Shown here in pieces: positions 4,968-6,468 of a stretch of 6,468 nucleotides of DNA; within the stretch, counting starts at the first letter, position 1; each line of letters starts with the position of its first letter. Source of the stretch: Anaerolineales bacterium UBA3001. Its GTDB lineage: Bacteria; Chloroflexota; Anaerolineae; Anaerolineales; UBA11657. Below the pieces are notes generated by a model. It was not told the origin of the DNA, ran no database searches, and was given only the letters and a program-made list of their open reading frames with translations. A program made the translations under genes and the position numbers. The stretch spans positions 1-6,468 of the forward strand of contig DDZT01000024.1 of the NCBI GenBank assembly GCA_002346435.1, in the 5' to 3' direction.

Positions 4968-5618
4968 TTAAGCTTTTTGTCTGATCAAATTAATTCCAGA
5001 TACGATTGTCAGTAGCATCATTAGCATAAATACAATAAAACCAACTTCTATATTAGCAAACCAAGTAACTAATAGCGCTAAAGCAACTATAGAAAGCAGC
5101 CCACTTACATACATGGTTATCTTATCGGCAGATTGTAAAGCCGATGCAAGGGCTGTAAAGCCGATGCTTAACGAGATAAATGCCCACATAAAAGTGCTGC
5201 CTGCGTATTCCCCTATCGCAGACAAAGTATAGGCGTTGGCCATATCGTCCTTTTCCCAAGCACCTGCAGAAGCGAAATTAAAGTCCATTGATACTAACAT
5301 GGCCGCAGCGGCTAAGGGCATGGTGATAGCCGATACTGTAGCTAACGTTCCAGCCATTGTTCCTTCACCCTGCAATAGCCGAGCCCAGAACATGTATCCT
5401 AGCATCATAGCTATCATTCCAGCCCCACCTAATGCGGCAACTATTTTGGTAGTTATCATAGAATCTGAATACAACTCAAGGTTTGCTTTAATTAGTGCCT
5501 CACCTACTAGATCTGAATCTGGTCTCCCGATCAAGGCTTCCCACACTACAACAAATATAAGCAATGCAACTATAGGCGCAATCGTAAGTAAATAACCTGC
5601 CAAATTCTTATAACTCAT
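4968..5618 (-). CDS. Six-segment membrane protein, family unknown
   Basis: A 216-aa very hydrophobic protein with predicted segments near residues 8-30, 56-79, 91-111, 139-160, 168-188 and 190-212. Polar loops are at 31-55 and 112-135, and the end is basic (LIRQKA). No active-site motif is recognised. The N-terminal NLAGYLLTIAPI and the ARLLQGEG stretch (79-86), followed by a segment with a Pro (MPLAAA, 100-105), are shared in pattern with the broken gene at 4143-4761 and more weakly with the 182-aa protein at 2187-2735. All three appear to be divergent members of one uncharacterised family. The gene stands alone with its own terminator at 4907-4950. Its ribosome site is unusually far from the ATG (separate entry). 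A 14-base palindrome and an outer inverted repeat lie about 100 bases upstream. Confidence 0.85.
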   Translation of the reverse strand: MSYKNLAGYLLTIAPIVALLIFVVVWEALIGRPDSDLVGEALIKANLELYSDSMITTKIVAALGGAGMIAMMLGYMFWARLLQGEGTMAGTLATVSAITMPLAAAAMLVSMDFNFASAGAWEKDDMANAYTLSAIGEYAGSTFMWAFISLSIGFTALASALQSADKITMYVSGLLSIVALALLVTWFANIEVGFIVFMLMMLLTIVSGINLIRQKA

Positions 5619-5629
5619 TTTTAAATAAG

Positions 5630-5635
5630 CTCCTT
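5630..5635 (-). promoter_or_regulatory. Ribosome binding site of the 216-aa gene, wide spacing
   Basis: AAGGAG on the minus strand is a strong Shine-Dalgarno but lies 11 bases before the ATG at 5618, longer than usual. No alternative in-frame start exists in the gap, so ATG 5618 is kept. Confidence 0.6.
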
Positions 5636-5703
5636 AATTGATTCGTTCATATTTAAAGTTTTTATCACTTGTTAGTAAATTTGAGGTCATAGTAGGTAGC
5701 CAA

Positions 5704-5750
5704 GACAAAATTATCCATAAGGTTATGGGTTGATTTAAGGATAAATTGTC
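5704..5750. repeat. Nested inverted repeats, possible operator or RNA hairpin
   Basis: An outer repeat GACAAAATTATCC (5704-5716) pairs imperfectly with GGATAAATTGTC (5739-5750). Inside and slightly overlapping is CCATAAGGTTATGG (5715-5728), two perfect 6-base half-sites with a two-base centre. It lies about 90-130 bases upstream of the 216-aa start, where it could be an operator or a leader hairpin. Confidence 0.35.
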
Positions 5751-5931
5751 CGAGTTTATTCCTGAGGATAGTTTAAGAACTGTATTAATGAATTCAGGTA
5801 CGTGAATATTAAAACTATAGTTAATATTCATTACTTTATAAGATGTTTATTAATGAACTATCTCGTAACTAGTAGCGTTATTTATATTATTGTCGAAGAG
5901 TGAGGACGCATTACGCATTAACAATTAGTGT

Positions 5932-6360
5932 TTATTTGGAAGAATTATCAGGGGACTCGTTGCGGACTTTACGTTTAAGTGTTATCAATATTCCAGTAGT
6001 TACAGCAACCATCAGTAATTGAATCCAATAAATGGTAACGAATTTGAACACCAGCCATGCTATGGATACAAGAACCAGACTTCCTATTAGTATTAGCAGC
6101 GCCATTACAACATCATGGAGAGTTTTGTCCTTGCCATCGGATTTAATTCTGGAAAAGGTGACTCCGACCCATATGGAAATCGGTAATATATCTAAAACCA
6201 TGACAAGCGACCAGAAGACTCCTGAATTTCCAGAAAGATCGAAAATACCGTTTAAGAGTACATACGGAATTATTACGATTGACACCAGAAAAAGACTGTA
6301 AAAAATTAATATCCACCAAAATTGCAATGCAGTATCTATGATTTTGCGTAGCGGTTTCAT
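5932..6360 (-). CDS. Four-segment membrane protein, function unknown
   Basis: A 142-aa protein with a short basic N-terminus (MKPLRK), four predicted membrane segments near residues 15-37, 48-68, 83-105 and 108-127, and a charged C-terminal tail with KRKVRNESPDNSSK. The loop at 70-82 (RIKSDGKDK) is basic and, with both basic ends, suggests N- and C-termini in the cytoplasm. No family motif was recognised, and it does not clearly share the pattern of the six-segment proteins nearby. The ATG at 6360 is the only reasonable start, although no Shine-Dalgarno is visible. It may be transcribed with the 216-aa gene downstream, but 313 bases separate them. Confidence 0.7.
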   Translation of the reverse strand: MKPLRKIIDTALQFWWILIFYSLFLVSIVIIPYVLLNGIFDLSGNSGVFWSLVMVLDILPISIWVGVTFSRIKSDGKDKTLHDVVMALLILIGSLVLVSIAWLVFKFVTIYWIQLLMVAVTTGILITLKRKVRNESPDNSSK

Positions 6361-6468
6361 ATGATTTTTTGGGATATTAATCGATAGTTTCGCACTGAGG
6401 TTGATTCTGGTTGGTCACATGTGAATCTATAATCTTTTATTGTCGAAGTAACGAATGTTTGGTTCACC
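6361..6468. other. Upstream region of the 142-aa gene, no supported feature
   Basis: AT-rich sequence upstream of the minus-strand gene. No clear -35/-10 pair, gene end or repeat could be supported before the window edge. Confidence 0.3.

Larger units (their letters stand above)
5619..5931. other. Spacer upstream of the 216-aa gene
   Basis: Apart from the ribosome site at 5630-5635 and the nested inverted repeats at 5704-5750, I see nothing supported. A 65-codon minus-strand frame (5634-5831) is open, but its composition is not protein-like and it lacks a good ribosome site. No terminator with a U-tract was found behind the 142-aa gene. Confidence 0.4.

Noticed and set aside
5236..5595. A plus-strand open frame over the 216-aa gene.
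   Set aside because: It is antisense to a clear membrane protein gene and has no independent support.
5634..5831. A 65-codon minus-strand open frame.
   Set aside because: Low-complexity AT-driven composition, no good ribosome site and no family resemblance.
5887..6448. TTATTGTCGAAG at 5887-5898 and 6437-6448, flanking the 142-aa gene.
   Set aside because: One 12-base repeat is expected by chance in a window this size, and there are no inverted ends or transposase to support mobility.

Overview
The window is AT-rich bacterial DNA (roughly 60% A+T by eye) from an organism with ordinary Shine-Dalgarno signals. The amidase tail, the small alpha/beta hydrolase, the SDR and the many short membrane proteins would fit an AT-rich Chloroflexota (Dehalococcoidia/SAR202-like) genome. 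That assignment is a weak inference, since no marker gene is present.

Left part (1-1815): the last 32 codons of an amidase, then 8 bases later a 226-aa alpha/beta hydrolase, then a short-chain dehydrogenase/reductase (SDR) with a strong ribosome binding site. All three are on the plus strand and could form a catabolic or detoxification operon (amide/ester hydrolysis plus NAD(P)-linked oxidation/reduction). The SDR is unusual: the positions of the catalytic Asn and catalytic Lys appear exchanged (Lys133 and Asn179). A tRNA-Val(GAC) gene follows, with its own good promoter and an encoded CCA end.

Middle part (1816-3810): a gene-poor spacer with a GC-rich block of unknown nature, a 182-aa six-segment membrane protein, an imperfect long hairpin, and a 73-aa TM2-domain protein. 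Next comes a 387-base spacer holding the most interesting non-coding object of the window. This is a ~104-base element closed by a 19-position stem, with an apparent three-way junction and a GAAA tetraloop; it could be a structured RNA or a MITE-like insertion. Beside it lies a minus-strand intrinsic terminator. An 87-aa two-segment membrane protein on the minus strand follows, with its own consensus-like promoter.

Right part (3811-6468): a decayed membrane-protein gene on plus (two in-frame TGA codons and a late frameshift) faces an intact 216-aa relative on minus. The ~200 bases between them contain three hairpins, one of them a clear intrinsic terminator for the 216-aa gene. Last is a 142-aa four-segment membrane protein on minus. 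The 182-aa protein, the broken gene and the 216-aa protein look like divergent members of one uncharacterised six-segment membrane family, so the right two-thirds is dominated by small membrane proteins of unknown function. I see no CRISPR array, transposase, integrase, phage gene or recognisable defence system.
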